Assembly: GCA_945882755.1 (NCBI GenBank)
Contig: CAMCWS010000006.1
Location: 1-38,891 of the forward strand
DNA: 38,891 nucleotides
Source: Bordetella parapertussis
Lineage (GTDB): Bacteria; Pseudomonadota; Gammaproteobacteria; Burkholderiales; Burkholderiaceae_C
Direction: 5' to 3'
Shown here one piece after another: positions 1 to 6,916 of the stretch. The translations under genes were made by a program, and so were the position numbers. How positions within the stretch are numbered: the stretch's first letter is position 1; each line of letters begins with the position of its first letter. The notes below the pieces were generated by a model that saw nothing but the letters and a program-made list of their open reading frames with translations, made no database searches and was not told the origin of the DNA.

Positions 1-2
1 CT

Positions 3-26
3 GATACCGCACCGACTGCACCGTGA
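3..26 (+). CDS. C-terminal end of upstream gene, probably the response regulator partner (partial)
   Basis: A reading frame open from the window edge gives DTAPTAP and ends with TGA at 24-26. This overlaps the GTG start of the histidine kinase gene at 23-25 in a GTGA arrangement. Such overlaps are typical of response-regulator/sensor-kinase operons, so the upstream gene is probably the OmpR-type regulator of the pair. Only seven residues are visible, so identity is inferred from context alone. Confidence 0.4.
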   Translation, partial: DTAPTAP

Positions 27-1444
27 AGCTGTTTCAACGCCGCCAACGCTCTTTGTTTGGCGAAATTCTCGATTGGATGCTCACGCCATTTTTGCTGCTG
101 TGGCCCATCACCTTTGGCTTGACTTGGCTGATTGCCGAGGGCATTGCCAGGGTGCCCTTCGATCGCGGCTTGGGACACAACGCCCGAGCATTGGCGCAAC
201 TGGTGCAAAGCGACGATCAATCGGTGCGCTTTGCTTTTCCCCAGCCAGCCCACGAAATTTTGCACGCCGATGAAACCGATCAGGTGTATTACCAAGTCTT
301 GGGCGCCAAGGGTGAGTTTTTAAGCGGCGACAGCGAGTTACCGCTGCCGCAAGATGATGAAAAACTGGTCACCGACGAACTGCGCATGCGGGACGATATG
401 CGCCAAGGCGTACCCATACGCGTGGCCTACATCTGGGTGCGGGTCAAACCTTCCTCGGCACGTCCAGCGCTGGTGCAAGTCGCCGAAACATTGGAAAAAC
501 GCTCGGTGCTGGCCAATGAAATCATCAAGGGCGTGATGCTGCCGCAGTTCGTCATCTTGCCGCTGGCCGTGTTGCTGATTTGGTTGGCACTGGCGCGTGG
601 CATTCAACCGCTGAATGAACTGGAACAGCGCATTCGCCATCGCAAGCCTGACGATATGAGCCCTTTGGATGAAAGTGTGGTACCTATCGAAGTCTCGCCA
701 CTGGTGTCCTCCATCAACGATTTGCTGCAACGCTTGCAAGACTCCATCGCTACCCAAAAACGGTTTTTGGCCGATGCAGCGCACCAGTTGAAAACCCCGC
801 TGGCGGGTCTGCGCATGCAAGCCGATTTGGCCTTGCGCAAAGACGCCAATGCCGATGATTTGAAGCAGTCGTTGCACCATATTGGTCGCGCCAGCATTCG
901 CGCCACCCACACCGTGAACCAACTGCTGGCCTTGGCTCGCGCCGAGAGCAGTGGCGAACCAGTGACCAAACAAACTTGCGACCTGAGTGCGCTGACCATG
1001 GAGGTGGTGAAAGACTGCTTGCCGCGAGCTATGGACAAACACATCGATTTGGGTTTTGACAACGCTTGCGACTCGGCTGGACTGCAAGGCAACCCCACCT
1101 TGCTCAAAGAGATGGTGCGCAACCTGATTGAAAACGCTTTGAACTACACACCGTCCACGCCTGAACACCCGGGCGTGGTGACAGCGCGGGTCTACCGCAA
1201 CGCCAAACATGCGTTGGTGTTGCAGGTGGAGGACTCAGGGCCAGGCATCGCTGAGGCTGAGCGTGAACGTGTGTTTGAGCCTTTTTACCGTGTGCTGGGC
1301 ACCGAGGCCGATGGCTCTGGCTTGGGTTTGCCCATCGTGCTTGAAATTGCCCACAAGCACGGCGCCACCGTGGATTTGCAAGAAACCCATCCAGGACACA
1401 AGCCACCCGGGGCGCAATTCAACGTGGTGTTCGCACAGCCCTAA
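23..1444 (+). CDS. TctE/QseC-type sensor histidine kinase
   Basis: A 473-residue inner-membrane sensor kinase. A first membrane helix (about 20-41) is followed by a periplasmic sensor region (about 42-172) and a second helix (about 174-193). A HAMP-like linker leads to the HisKA dimerisation helix with motif AAHQLKTPLAGLR, where H254 is the predicted phospho-acceptor. The ATPase domain has an N box (LIENALNYTP, about 368-377), a G1 box (DSGPGIA, about 404-410), the F box (ERVFEPFYR) and a G2 box (GSGLGLPIV, 431-439). The architecture resembles TctE, which senses tricarboxylates, but the ligand cannot be read from the sequence. The GTG start is chosen because it overlaps the preceding stop. 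The gene ends tail-to-tail with fbpC, with overlapping stop codons. Function as a kinase is secure; the stimulus is unknown. Confidence 0.93.
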   Translation: MKLFQRRQRSLFGEILDWMLTPFLLLWPITFGLTWLIAEGIARVPFDRGLGHNARALAQLVQSDDQSVRFAFPQPAHEILHADETDQVYYQVLGAKGEFLSGDSELPLPQDDEKLVTDELRMRDDMRQGVPIRVAYIWVRVKPSSARPALVQVAETLEKRSVLANEIIKGVMLPQFVILPLAVLLIWLALARGIQPLNELEQRIRHRKPDDMSPLDESVVPIEVSPLVSSINDLLQRLQDSIATQKRFLADAAHQLKTPLAGLRMQADLALRKDANADDLKQSLHHIGRASIRATHTVNQLLALARAESSGEPVTKQTCDLSALTMEVVKDCLPRAMDKHIDLGFDNACDSAGLQGNPTLLKEMVRNLIENALNYTPSTPEHPGVVTARVYRNAKHALVLQVEDSGPGIAEAERERVFEPFYRVLGTEADGSGLGLPIVLEIAHKHGATVDLQETHPGHKPPGAQFNVVFAQP

Positions 1445-2508
1445 GCCGCCGCTTTGGCGAAGGTCACCACATGGTCGACCTCTGCGCGTATGCCTATCCA
1501 CTCGCCTAGGTGATGGTCATGGTGACTGGGCACATGGGCCATCAGGGTTTGGCCGCTGTCGAGCAACAGCGTATACAAAAACTCCGATCCGCGAAACGCT
1601 TTCCGGATGATTTGCGCTTTGACCAGCGCGGCATCGTCGTGGACGATATCGTCTGCACGCAAGAGTACATCGCATGCGCCCATCTGCGGCGCTTGCGCAT
1701 GGGCTGCCATGGTTTCGCGCAATTCACCCAGCGGTGTATCCAGCACAACGTCCTTTCCCTCTTGGCGCAGGGTGGCAGGTGCAAACACGCCGTGGCCGAT
1801 GAACTCCGCTACAAAGCGGGTGGCTGGGCGGTGGTACAGATGGTAGGCGTCGTCCCACTGCTCTAGCCGGCCTTGGTGCATCACCCCAATCACATCCCCC
1901 AGCGCAAACGCTTCGAGCTGGTCGTGGGTAACAAACAAAGCGGTGGTGTTGGCCATCTTGAGGATGGAGCGCAGCTCATGTGCCAAACGTTCGCGCAAGT
2001 CAACGTCTAAATTGGAGAAAGGCTCATCGAGCAACAGCAACTGCGGTTGTGGTGCCAAGGCACGTGCCAAGGCCACCCTTTGCTGCTGACCGCCCGAGAG
2101 TTCATGGGCGTAGCGCTGGCCACTGTTGTCCAGCCCCACCAAAGCCAACACATCTTTAACCCGAGCACGCTGCCTGTCCAGCGGCCAACGGTGCAAGCCA
2201 AAGGCGATGTTTTGCGCCACATTCAAATGCGGAAACAGCGCATAGTCTTGGAACACCATGCCAATGCGGCGCTCCTCAGGGGGCAGATGGACGCCATGGC
2301 CGCTGACAACCACACCATCGATAGAGATGTCTCCGGCACTGATTTTTTCCAAACCCGCCACGGCCCGCAGCAGCGTGGTCTTGCCGCAACCCGAGGGGCC
2401 GATCAACACGCCCATTTGCCCGGCTTGCAGTTGCAGGCTCACGCTGTCTACCGCTGCGCGTTGGCGGCCTGGGTAGTGCACTTGCAAGGCTTTGACTTGG
2501 AGAAACAT
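1441..2508 (-). CDS. fbpC: Ferric iron ABC transporter, ATP-binding protein
   Basis: A 355-residue ATPase that powers import of periplasmic ferric iron through the FbpB permease. Walker A is GPSGCGKTT (37-45), the Q-loop is QDYALFPH (Q87), the signature is LSGGQQQ (137-143), Walker B is LLLLDEP (157-163) and the switch histidine is H195 in FVTHDQ. The last third (about 235-355) is the TOBE-like regulatory extension of the FbpC/PotA/CysA class. The start at MFLQVKAL is chosen because homology begins there; an in-frame upstream extension to 2724 runs into fbpB on the other strand and looks non-coding. The ATG lies only 7 nt after a TACAAT hexamer (2521-2516), which suggests a leaderless message. 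The usual family order is fbpA-fbpB-fbpC on one strand; here fbpC is divergent from fbpB. Confidence 0.93.
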   Translation of the reverse strand: MFLQVKALQVHYPGRQRAAVDSVSLQLQAGQMGVLIGPSGCGKTTLLRAVAGLEKISAGDISIDGVVVSGHGVHLPPEERRIGMVFQDYALFPHLNVAQNIAFGLHRWPLDRQRARVKDVLALVGLDNSGQRYAHELSGGQQQRVALARALAPQPQLLLLDEPFSNLDVDLRERLAHELRSILKMANTTALFVTHDQLEAFALGDVIGVMHQGRLEQWDDAYHLYHRPATRFVAEFIGHGVFAPATLRQEGKDVVLDTPLGELRETMAAHAQAPQMGACDVLLRADDIVHDDAALVKAQIIRKAFRGSEFLYTLLLDSGQTLMAHVPSHHDHHLGEWIGIRAEVDHVVTFAKAAA

Positions 2509-2514
2509 GCTGCG

Positions 2515-2559
2515 GATTGTAGGCATCTGCTTTTTCTCAAACACCCGCTGCCTACAATC
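2515..2559. promoter_or_regulatory. Divergent fbpC/fbpB promoter region with 11-bp perfect inverted repeat
   Basis: Two arms, 2515-2525 and 2549-2559, are perfect reverse complements of 11 bp separated by 23 bp. Each arm contains a TACAAT hexamer: one read leftwards toward fbpC (2521-2516), one read rightwards toward fbpB (2553-2558). The symmetry may simply reflect two similar -10 elements, but identity extends beyond the hexamers to TGCCTACAATC, so a shared operator is possible. Convincing -35 boxes are not visible for either direction. Confidence 0.5.
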
Positions 2560-2596
2560 TCCCTTTTGATACCGTGTCGCTTGCTGCGACGACCCC

Positions 2597-4201
2597 ATGC
2601 GCCTGATTTCATTGTTGCGGTTGTTGGTAATTGTGCTGTTGGCCATGCCGGTGCTGATGGTGCTGGCTGCTTGGCTGCAATGGAACGAGGCTTCAGCCGA
2701 CGTTTTGCTGGGCATGGCCAGCACGGTCTTGCCCAGCTATGTGGTCAGCAGTTTGGGCCTGTGCTTTTGGGTAGCCATTGGCGTGATCAGCATGGGCAGT
2801 GTCAGCGCGGCGGCCGTCACCTTGTTTGATTTCAAAGGGCGACGCACTTTGGAGTGGGCGCTGCTCTTGCCCTTGGCCATGCCAGCGTATGTGGTGGCTT
2901 ATGCCTACAGCGATTTTTTGCAATTCAGCGGACCCTTGCAAACCGCACTGCGTGCAGCGTTTGGTTGGCAAGGTGCGCTGTGGCCTGATGTGCGTAGCCT
3001 GTGGGGTGCGGCAGCAGTGCTCAGTTTTACGCTTTACCCCTACGTTTATTTGTTGGTTCGCGCCGCTTTGGTGGAACGTGCGCCCCAGTTGATGGAGGCC
3101 GCTCGCTTGCTGGGTGCCGATTTGCCACGCCGTATTTTTCGCGTGGCACTTCCTCTGGCGCGTCCTGCGATTGCCGCCGGCACAGCTTTGGCGTTGATGG
3201 AAACCCTGGCAGATTTTGGTGTCAGCAGTTATTTTGGGGTGACCACGTTTTCCACCGGCATTTACAAAGCGTGGCTGGTGATGGACGACCGCGTCGCTGC
3301 TGCCCAGTTAGCGACTTTTTTGTTGCTGTTGGTGGCTGTGATGCTGCGCTTAGAACAAAAAGCCCAAGCCCGATTGCGCTTTGCCAGTCAACGCAGCATG
3401 GGTCGCGGCGCTGAGTCACAGCCTTTGAAGCTAACAAGTTGGCCAGCGGCTTTGGCTTTGCTGCTTTGTGCCTTGCCGGTGCTGCTGGGCTTTGTCTTGC
3501 CACTGTTGATCATGGGCCATGCCCTGTGGGTCCATAGCCAAAGCGTCGCGATGGATTGGCTGAAGTTTTCCAGTTGGATGGGCAACAGTTTGTACCTGGG
3601 TTTGTTAACCTCGGTGCTGGCGGTGGGCATGGCGCTTTCATTGGCTTTCAGCCAGCGGGTTCATCCCGGCGTTTGGCATCGTTTCAGTACCCAAGCGGTG
3701 GGTTTGGGCTATGCCGTACCCGGCGTCATCATCGTGGTGGGCTTGTTGTTGCCGATTGGCTGGTTGCAGCAGGCTTGGCCCCAAAGCCAAGCGGGCTACT
3801 GGTTAACCGCCACCATCTTGGGCTTGGTCTGGGCCTACCTTGTGCGCTTTATCGCAGTGGCGTTGCAAGCGGTGCAAACCGGCTACACCCGCATCCCCCT
3901 CAGCACAGATGAAGCTTCCCGCACTTTGGGGGTGTTTCGCGCCGCTTTATTCACCCGTGTGCATTGGCCATTGCTCAAACGCTCTACCGCGGCGGCCTTG
4001 CTGTTGGTGTTGGTAGATGTCATGAAAGAGCTGCCTGCCACCTTGGTGCTGCGCCCCTTCAATACCGACACCTTGGCGGTCATGGCCTACCAGTTGGCAA
4101 GAGATGAGCGCCTGGGGGAAGCGGCCCTGCCGTCGCTGGCGCTGGTGCTGGTGGGCCTGTTACCGGTGATGCTTTTGAGCCGTACTTTGCGAAAAACCTG
4201 A
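2597..4201 (+). CDS. fbpB: Ferric iron ABC transporter, fused double permease
   Basis: A 534-residue inner-membrane protein with two homologous permease halves, about 12 hydrophobic segments in total, forming the iron channel. Each half contains the cytoplasmic EAA loop that docks on the ATPase: EAARLLGADLPRRIF (about 167-181) and EASRTLGVFRAALF (about 439-452). The length matches FbpB/SfuB-type double permeases (about 500-550). The start ATG at 2597 has no strong Shine-Dalgarno site; the TACAAT at 2553-2558 would give a leader of about 30 nt. It is followed after 84 bp by the binding-protein gene fbpA, which appears to have its own promoter. Assignment to iron rests on the partner FbpA and the adjacent Fur-like site. 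Confidence 0.92.
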   Translation: MRLISLLRLLVIVLLAMPVLMVLAAWLQWNEASADVLLGMASTVLPSYVVSSLGLCFWVAIGVISMGSVSAAAVTLFDFKGRRTLEWALLLPLAMPAYVVAYAYSDFLQFSGPLQTALRAAFGWQGALWPDVRSLWGAAAVLSFTLYPYVYLLVRAALVERAPQLMEAARLLGADLPRRIFRVALPLARPAIAAGTALALMETLADFGVSSYFGVTTFSTGIYKAWLVMDDRVAAAQLATFLLLLVAVMLRLEQKAQARLRFASQRSMGRGAESQPLKLTSWPAALALLLCALPVLLGFVLPLLIMGHALWVHSQSVAMDWLKFSSWMGNSLYLGLLTSVLAVGMALSLAFSQRVHPGVWHRFSTQAVGLGYAVPGVIIVVGLLLPIGWLQQAWPQSQAGYWLTATILGLVWAYLVRFIAVALQAVQTGYTRIPLSTDEASRTLGVFRAALFTRVHWPLLKRSTAAALLLVLVDVMKELPATLVLRPFNTDTLAVMAYQLARDERLGEAALPSLALVLVGLLPVMLLSRTLRKT

Positions 4202-4227
4202 TATTTCAGTGGTTTTTTGATCTAACG

Positions 4228-4259
4228 CAAATGCGAATAGTTCGTATTTGGTCTATGAT
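4228..4259 (+). promoter_or_regulatory. Putative Fur box and fbpA promoter
   Basis: The stretch 4228-4250 is an interrupted palindrome: 10-bp arms (4228-4237 and 4241-4250) match at 9 of 10 positions around a TAG spacer. The core AATGCGAATAGTTCGTATT closely resembles the Fur operator pattern AATGAGAATGATTCTCATT known from proteobacteria. A TATGAT -10-like hexamer follows at 4254-4259, about 26 nt before the fbpA ATG, so the palindrome covers the expected -35/spacer region where a repressor would block RNA polymerase. Fur control of fbpA is an inference that fits the gene's role. Confidence 0.7.
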
Positions 4260-4285
4260 GACCCTTCATTAACAGAAAGCTCATC

Positions 4286-5353
4286 ATGGTTTCTAAGCTG
4301 GTTTTTACTGGTTTTACCCGTCGCGCCTTGGGTGCATTGGCTTTATTGGCCGGTTTGAGTGGCGCCTCCCAAGCGCAAGAAGCAGAGCTCAACCTCTACT
4401 CCGCCAGGCACTACGCCACCGACGAAGCCTTGTACGCCGACTTCACCCGCGCCACCGGCATTCGCATCAACCGCGTCGACGCAGATGACGCCGGTATCTT
4501 GTCGCGCCTCAAAGCAGAAGGCTCGGCCTCGCCTGCCGATGTGATTTTGTTGGTGGACGCCGCGCGATTGTGGAAAGGCGAAGTCGAGGGCTTGTTTAAA
4601 CCCATCCATTCAAAATTACTGGAAAAGGCCATTCCAGAGCACTTGCGGGCCCGTTCCCGCGCCGAAGGCACGTCTTGGTTTGGGTTCTCAACCCGTGCTC
4701 GCGTCATCGTGTATGACAAATCGCGGGTCAAGCCAGAAGACGTTGACAGCTATGAAAAGCTCGCCCTGCCTGTGAACAAAAACAAGCTGTGTGTGCGTTC
4801 GGGCTCTCACCCCTACAACCTGTCATTGTTCGGCGCCATGGTCGAGCATCTGGGCGCTCCCGCCACAGAGGTTTGGCTCAAAGACCTGGTGGGCAATATG
4901 GCACGCAGCCCCAAAGGCGGCGACACCGACCAGATCAAAGCGGTTGGCAGCGGTGAGTGCGGCATAGCGCTTGCCAATTCTTACTATGTGGCGCGTCTGC
5001 TTCGCTCTGGCGCACAGCAAGACCAGGCCCTGATGCAGCGAGTGGGGGTCATCTTCCCCAACCAAGCGAGCTGGGGTACCCACATGAACATCGCCGGCGG
5101 CGCCGTTGCGCAATATGCCAAACACCCCGCCAATGCCCAAAAGTTTTTAGAGTACTTGGCCAGCCCTTCCGCGCAAGCCTATTTTGCTGATGGCAACAAC
5201 GAATGGCCGGTGGTCAAGACGGTGCAAATCAACAACCCTGCTTTGCAATCCATGGCCGGAAAAAACTTCAAGACTGACCCCTTGCCCGTGAGCTTTATTG
5301 GCATGAACCAAATCAAGGTTCAGCAAATGCTGGACCGCGTCGGTTTTCGCTGA
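4286..5353 (+). CDS. fbpA: Periplasmic ferric iron-binding protein
   Basis: A 355-residue solute-binding protein that captures ferric iron in the periplasm and hands it to FbpBC. An N-terminal signal peptide (FTRR then a hydrophobic run, likely cleavage after SQA at residue 30) precedes the mature ELNLYSARHY start. The TRRALG segment has a faint twin-arginine look, but Sec export is equally possible. The family's paired iron-ligand tyrosines appear as NSYYVARLL (Y233, Y234), with further tyrosines at Y38 and Y43 in YSARHY. Length fits FbpA/FutA proteins. The gene follows fbpB but has its own -10 element and Fur-like palindrome, allowing stronger expression than the permease. It converges with the small membrane-protein gene at 5363. 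Confidence 0.92.
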   Translation: MVSKLVFTGFTRRALGALALLAGLSGASQAQEAELNLYSARHYATDEALYADFTRATGIRINRVDADDAGILSRLKAEGSASPADVILLVDAARLWKGEVEGLFKPIHSKLLEKAIPEHLRARSRAEGTSWFGFSTRARVIVYDKSRVKPEDVDSYEKLALPVNKNKLCVRSGSHPYNLSLFGAMVEHLGAPATEVWLKDLVGNMARSPKGGDTDQIKAVGSGECGIALANSYYVARLLRSGAQQDQALMQRVGVIFPNQASWGTHMNIAGGAVAQYAKHPANAQKFLEYLASPSAQAYFADGNNEWPVVKTVQINNPALQSMAGKNFKTDPLPVSFIGMNQIKVQQMLDRVGFR

Positions 5354-5362
5354 TGCACACCC

Positions 5363-5548
5363 TCACTGACGCGGATTGACTGACAACAATCGCAGCGCCT
5401 CGGGTCGCAACTGCTCCTCAACGCGCTGAGGTTCACGCGGGTCGTTAGGCGCCCAGCCAAACATGCGCAGTCCACCCGTCGACCACGCCCAAAACAACAG
5501 ATTGGCCATTACCAAAGCCAGCGCCAGCGCAGTGATGTATTTCCTCAT
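5363..5548 (-). CDS. Small single-pass membrane protein, possibly a truncated SPOR-protein N-terminus
   Basis: A 61-residue protein with one hydrophobic segment (about 6-26, ITALALALVMANLLFWAW) and a short tail containing PREPQRVEEQLRPEALRLL. That tail resembles the membrane-proximal part of SPOR-domain proteins often encoded after birA in Burkholderiales (from memory, not searched). The peptidoglycan-binding SPOR domain itself is absent because translation stops at 5363, ten bases from the fbpA stop. Its ATG overlaps the birA stop (ATGA), indicating translational coupling. It may be a naturally short protein or the remnant of a longer gene cut off when the iron operon arrived. No function can be assigned. 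Confidence 0.7.
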   Translation of the reverse strand: MRKYITALALALVMANLLFWAWSTGGLRMFGWAPNDPREPQRVEEQLRPEALRLLSVNPRQ

Positions 5549-6363
5549 GCGGCACCCACAGCCAGTCGCACACTGACCTCGTCGCTGCTCACCGCTACAC
5601 GGCCTTGCGCAGTGTCGACTTGCAGCACGCCGTTGGCGTCCACGCCACAGCCCACGCCCTCTTGCCCACTGCTCAAGCGCAAAGCCTGACCGCGCAGCAC
5701 ATCACGCTTGGTAAACCGCTCTTTAAATGGCGCAAAGCCTTGCGCCTCAAACAAGCGCAGGCCATCCACCAAGGGGGCCAGCAAACGCTGCAACACATCG
5801 GGCGGCAGTAAGGCCTCGCCCATCCATTCGCGCAAACCTGCAGCAGGGGTGCTCAATGCGCCATCCAAAGGTCCAAGCAGATTGATGCCCATGCCGATCA
5901 CGGTGTAGCGAGAAGCGCTGTTGTCACCTTCAACCCACACCGTTTCAATCAGCATGCCCGCCAGTTTGCGCGGCGCTTGGGGTGCGTCCACCCACACATC
6001 GTTGGGCCACTTCAAACCCAGACCAAGGCTTTGCTGAGGGTCCAGCGCCTCGGCCAGGCACACCCCAACCGCCAAGGACAGCCCAGACCAATCGGGTGGC
6101 GCCAACATCAGGCCCAAAGAAAAGGTAAGGGCGTCCGCTCGCTGCCCCTGCCAAGTGCGGCCTTGCCTGCCCCTGCCCGCGGTTTGCTCCTCGGCCACCA
6201 ACAGACAAGGGCGGGTGTCGCCCAAACGGGCTCTGCGCATGAGTTCGCTGTTGGTGGAATCGATGGAAGGCAAGACCTCGGCATAAGCCTGTTCGGCCAA
6301 AGGCTTAACCGCAGCTTGCAATGCTGTCAGCGGCCAATGCAAGGAAGCATTGCCAGCGCGCAT
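5545..6363 (-). CDS. birA: Biotin--[acetyl-CoA-carboxylase] ligase
   Basis: A 272-residue cytoplasmic enzyme that activates biotin with ATP and attaches it to the carrier lysine of acetyl-CoA carboxylase (AccB). Family motifs are visible: the biotinyl-AMP loop GRGRQGRTW (63-71), KWPND (118-122) and KLAGML just after. A short C-terminal SH3-like domain (about 225-272) follows. There is no N-terminal helix-turn-helix, so unlike E. coli BirA it should not act as a repressor of biotin synthesis (a group I ligase). The start ATG overlaps the last base of the SET gene stop codon (TAATG), and the stop overlaps the start of the downstream small membrane gene, so the three form one operon. Confidence 0.93.
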   Translation of the reverse strand: MRAGNASLHWPLTALQAAVKPLAEQAYAEVLPSIDSTNSELMRRARLGDTRPCLLVAEEQTAGRGRQGRTWQGQRADALTFSLGLMLAPPDWSGLSLAVGVCLAEALDPQQSLGLGLKWPNDVWVDAPQAPRKLAGMLIETVWVEGDNSASRYTVIGMGINLLGPLDGALSTPAAGLREWMGEALLPPDVLQRLLAPLVDGLRLFEAQGFAPFKERFTKRDVLRGQALRLSSGQEGVGCGVDANGVLQVDTAQGRVAVSSDEVSVRLAVGAA

Positions 6364-6827
6364 TAAGACTTAGGAGACAGCAAGGTGCCGCGACACACGC
6401 GGGAGCCGCAATGGCAAGGGTAGTCGGCCAGCAAAGTGGCAGTGTAGGGCTCGTCAATCACCAAGCCGTAGTCGTAATTGATCTCTTCACCCGCTTTGAT
6501 TTTGCGCAGTGTGCGGATGAAAATGCGTTCGCCGGCTTCATCGGCTTCGCAGTTGGGTGCGCAGGAGTGGTTGATCCAGCGTGCATCATTGCCGCCATAA
6601 AGTGCATCGATCACATGTTTTTTGCTGACATGAAAGTAAAACGTGTGGTGCGGGTCTTTAGGATTGTGGGGGTGGCGTTTTTGCGCTTTTTTCCAACTGA
6701 TCACCTCACCGATGTATTCGATCAGGATTTCGCCTTTGGCGATGTCTGTCAGGGCAAACACCCCTTTGCCGTGAACGCCTGAGCGGCGCACCTGAATGCG
6801 TTTACCGCTGTTACTAGATGAGGTCAT
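6363..6827 (-). CDS. SET-domain protein-lysine methyltransferase
   Basis: A 154-residue, almost pure SET domain with post-SET cysteines; predicted to transfer methyl groups from S-adenosylmethionine to protein lysines. Visible family features are GVHGKGVFA (17-25), the knot-forming RWINHSCAPNC (83-93), the catalytic EEINYDYG (114-121, including the conserved tyrosines) and post-SET CHCGSRVC (138-145), whose cysteines with C93 would bind zinc. The start MTSSSNSGKR is chosen because conservation begins there and AGG lies about 8 nt upstream; an upstream extension to 6929 crosses into topB and is unlikely. It is first in the operon SET-birA-small membrane gene, divergent from topB. The substrate is unknown; the lysine-rich tail of neighbouring TopB is an attractive guess. 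Confidence 0.9.
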   Translation of the reverse strand: MTSSSNSGKRIQVRRSGVHGKGVFALTDIAKGEILIEYIGEVISWKKAQKRHPHNPKDPHHTFYFHVSKKHVIDALYGGNDARWINHSCAPNCEADEAGERIFIRTLRKIKAGEEINYDYGLVIDEPYTATLLADYPCHCGSRVCRGTLLSPKS

Positions 6828-6858
6828 GGGAGCCTGTTGGAAAATTCTGCTATGTTGA

Positions 6859-6885
6859 ATACGTACATGTGCGCGCGTGCGCGCG
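6859..6885. other. 27-bp alternating purine-pyrimidine tract (Z-DNA-prone)
   Basis: From 6859 to 6885 every base alternates purine and pyrimidine without a break, and the last 16 bases are almost pure GC/GT steps. Such tracts adopt left-handed Z-DNA under negative supercoiling. It sits in the 89-bp region between the divergent SET and topB genes, where divergent transcription would generate negative supercoils. A supercoil-sensing role in topB control is an inference. Confidence 0.6.
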
Positions 6886-6894
6886 AGACAGCGG

Positions 6895-6900
6895 ATTGTA
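6895..6900 (-). promoter_or_regulatory. -10 element, probable promoter of the SET-birA operon
   Basis: A perfect TACAAT hexamer reads leftwards at 6900-6895, giving a predicted transcript start near 6888 and a 5' leader of about 60 nt that includes the alternating purine-pyrimidine tract. No good -35 is visible; the hexamer lies only about 17 bp before the topB start, so the two promoters would overlap. Confidence 0.45.
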
Positions 6901-6916
6901 GACAAGGAAATTTCGC

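Noticed and set aside
338..1210. 290-codon minus-strand frame within the histidine kinase gene
   Set aside because: The opposite strand carries all kinase motifs; the antisense product is low-complexity.
2509..2724. Upstream extension of the fbpC frame to 2724
   Set aside because: It runs through the divergent promoter into fbpB; ABC-ATPase similarity starts at the ATG at 2508.
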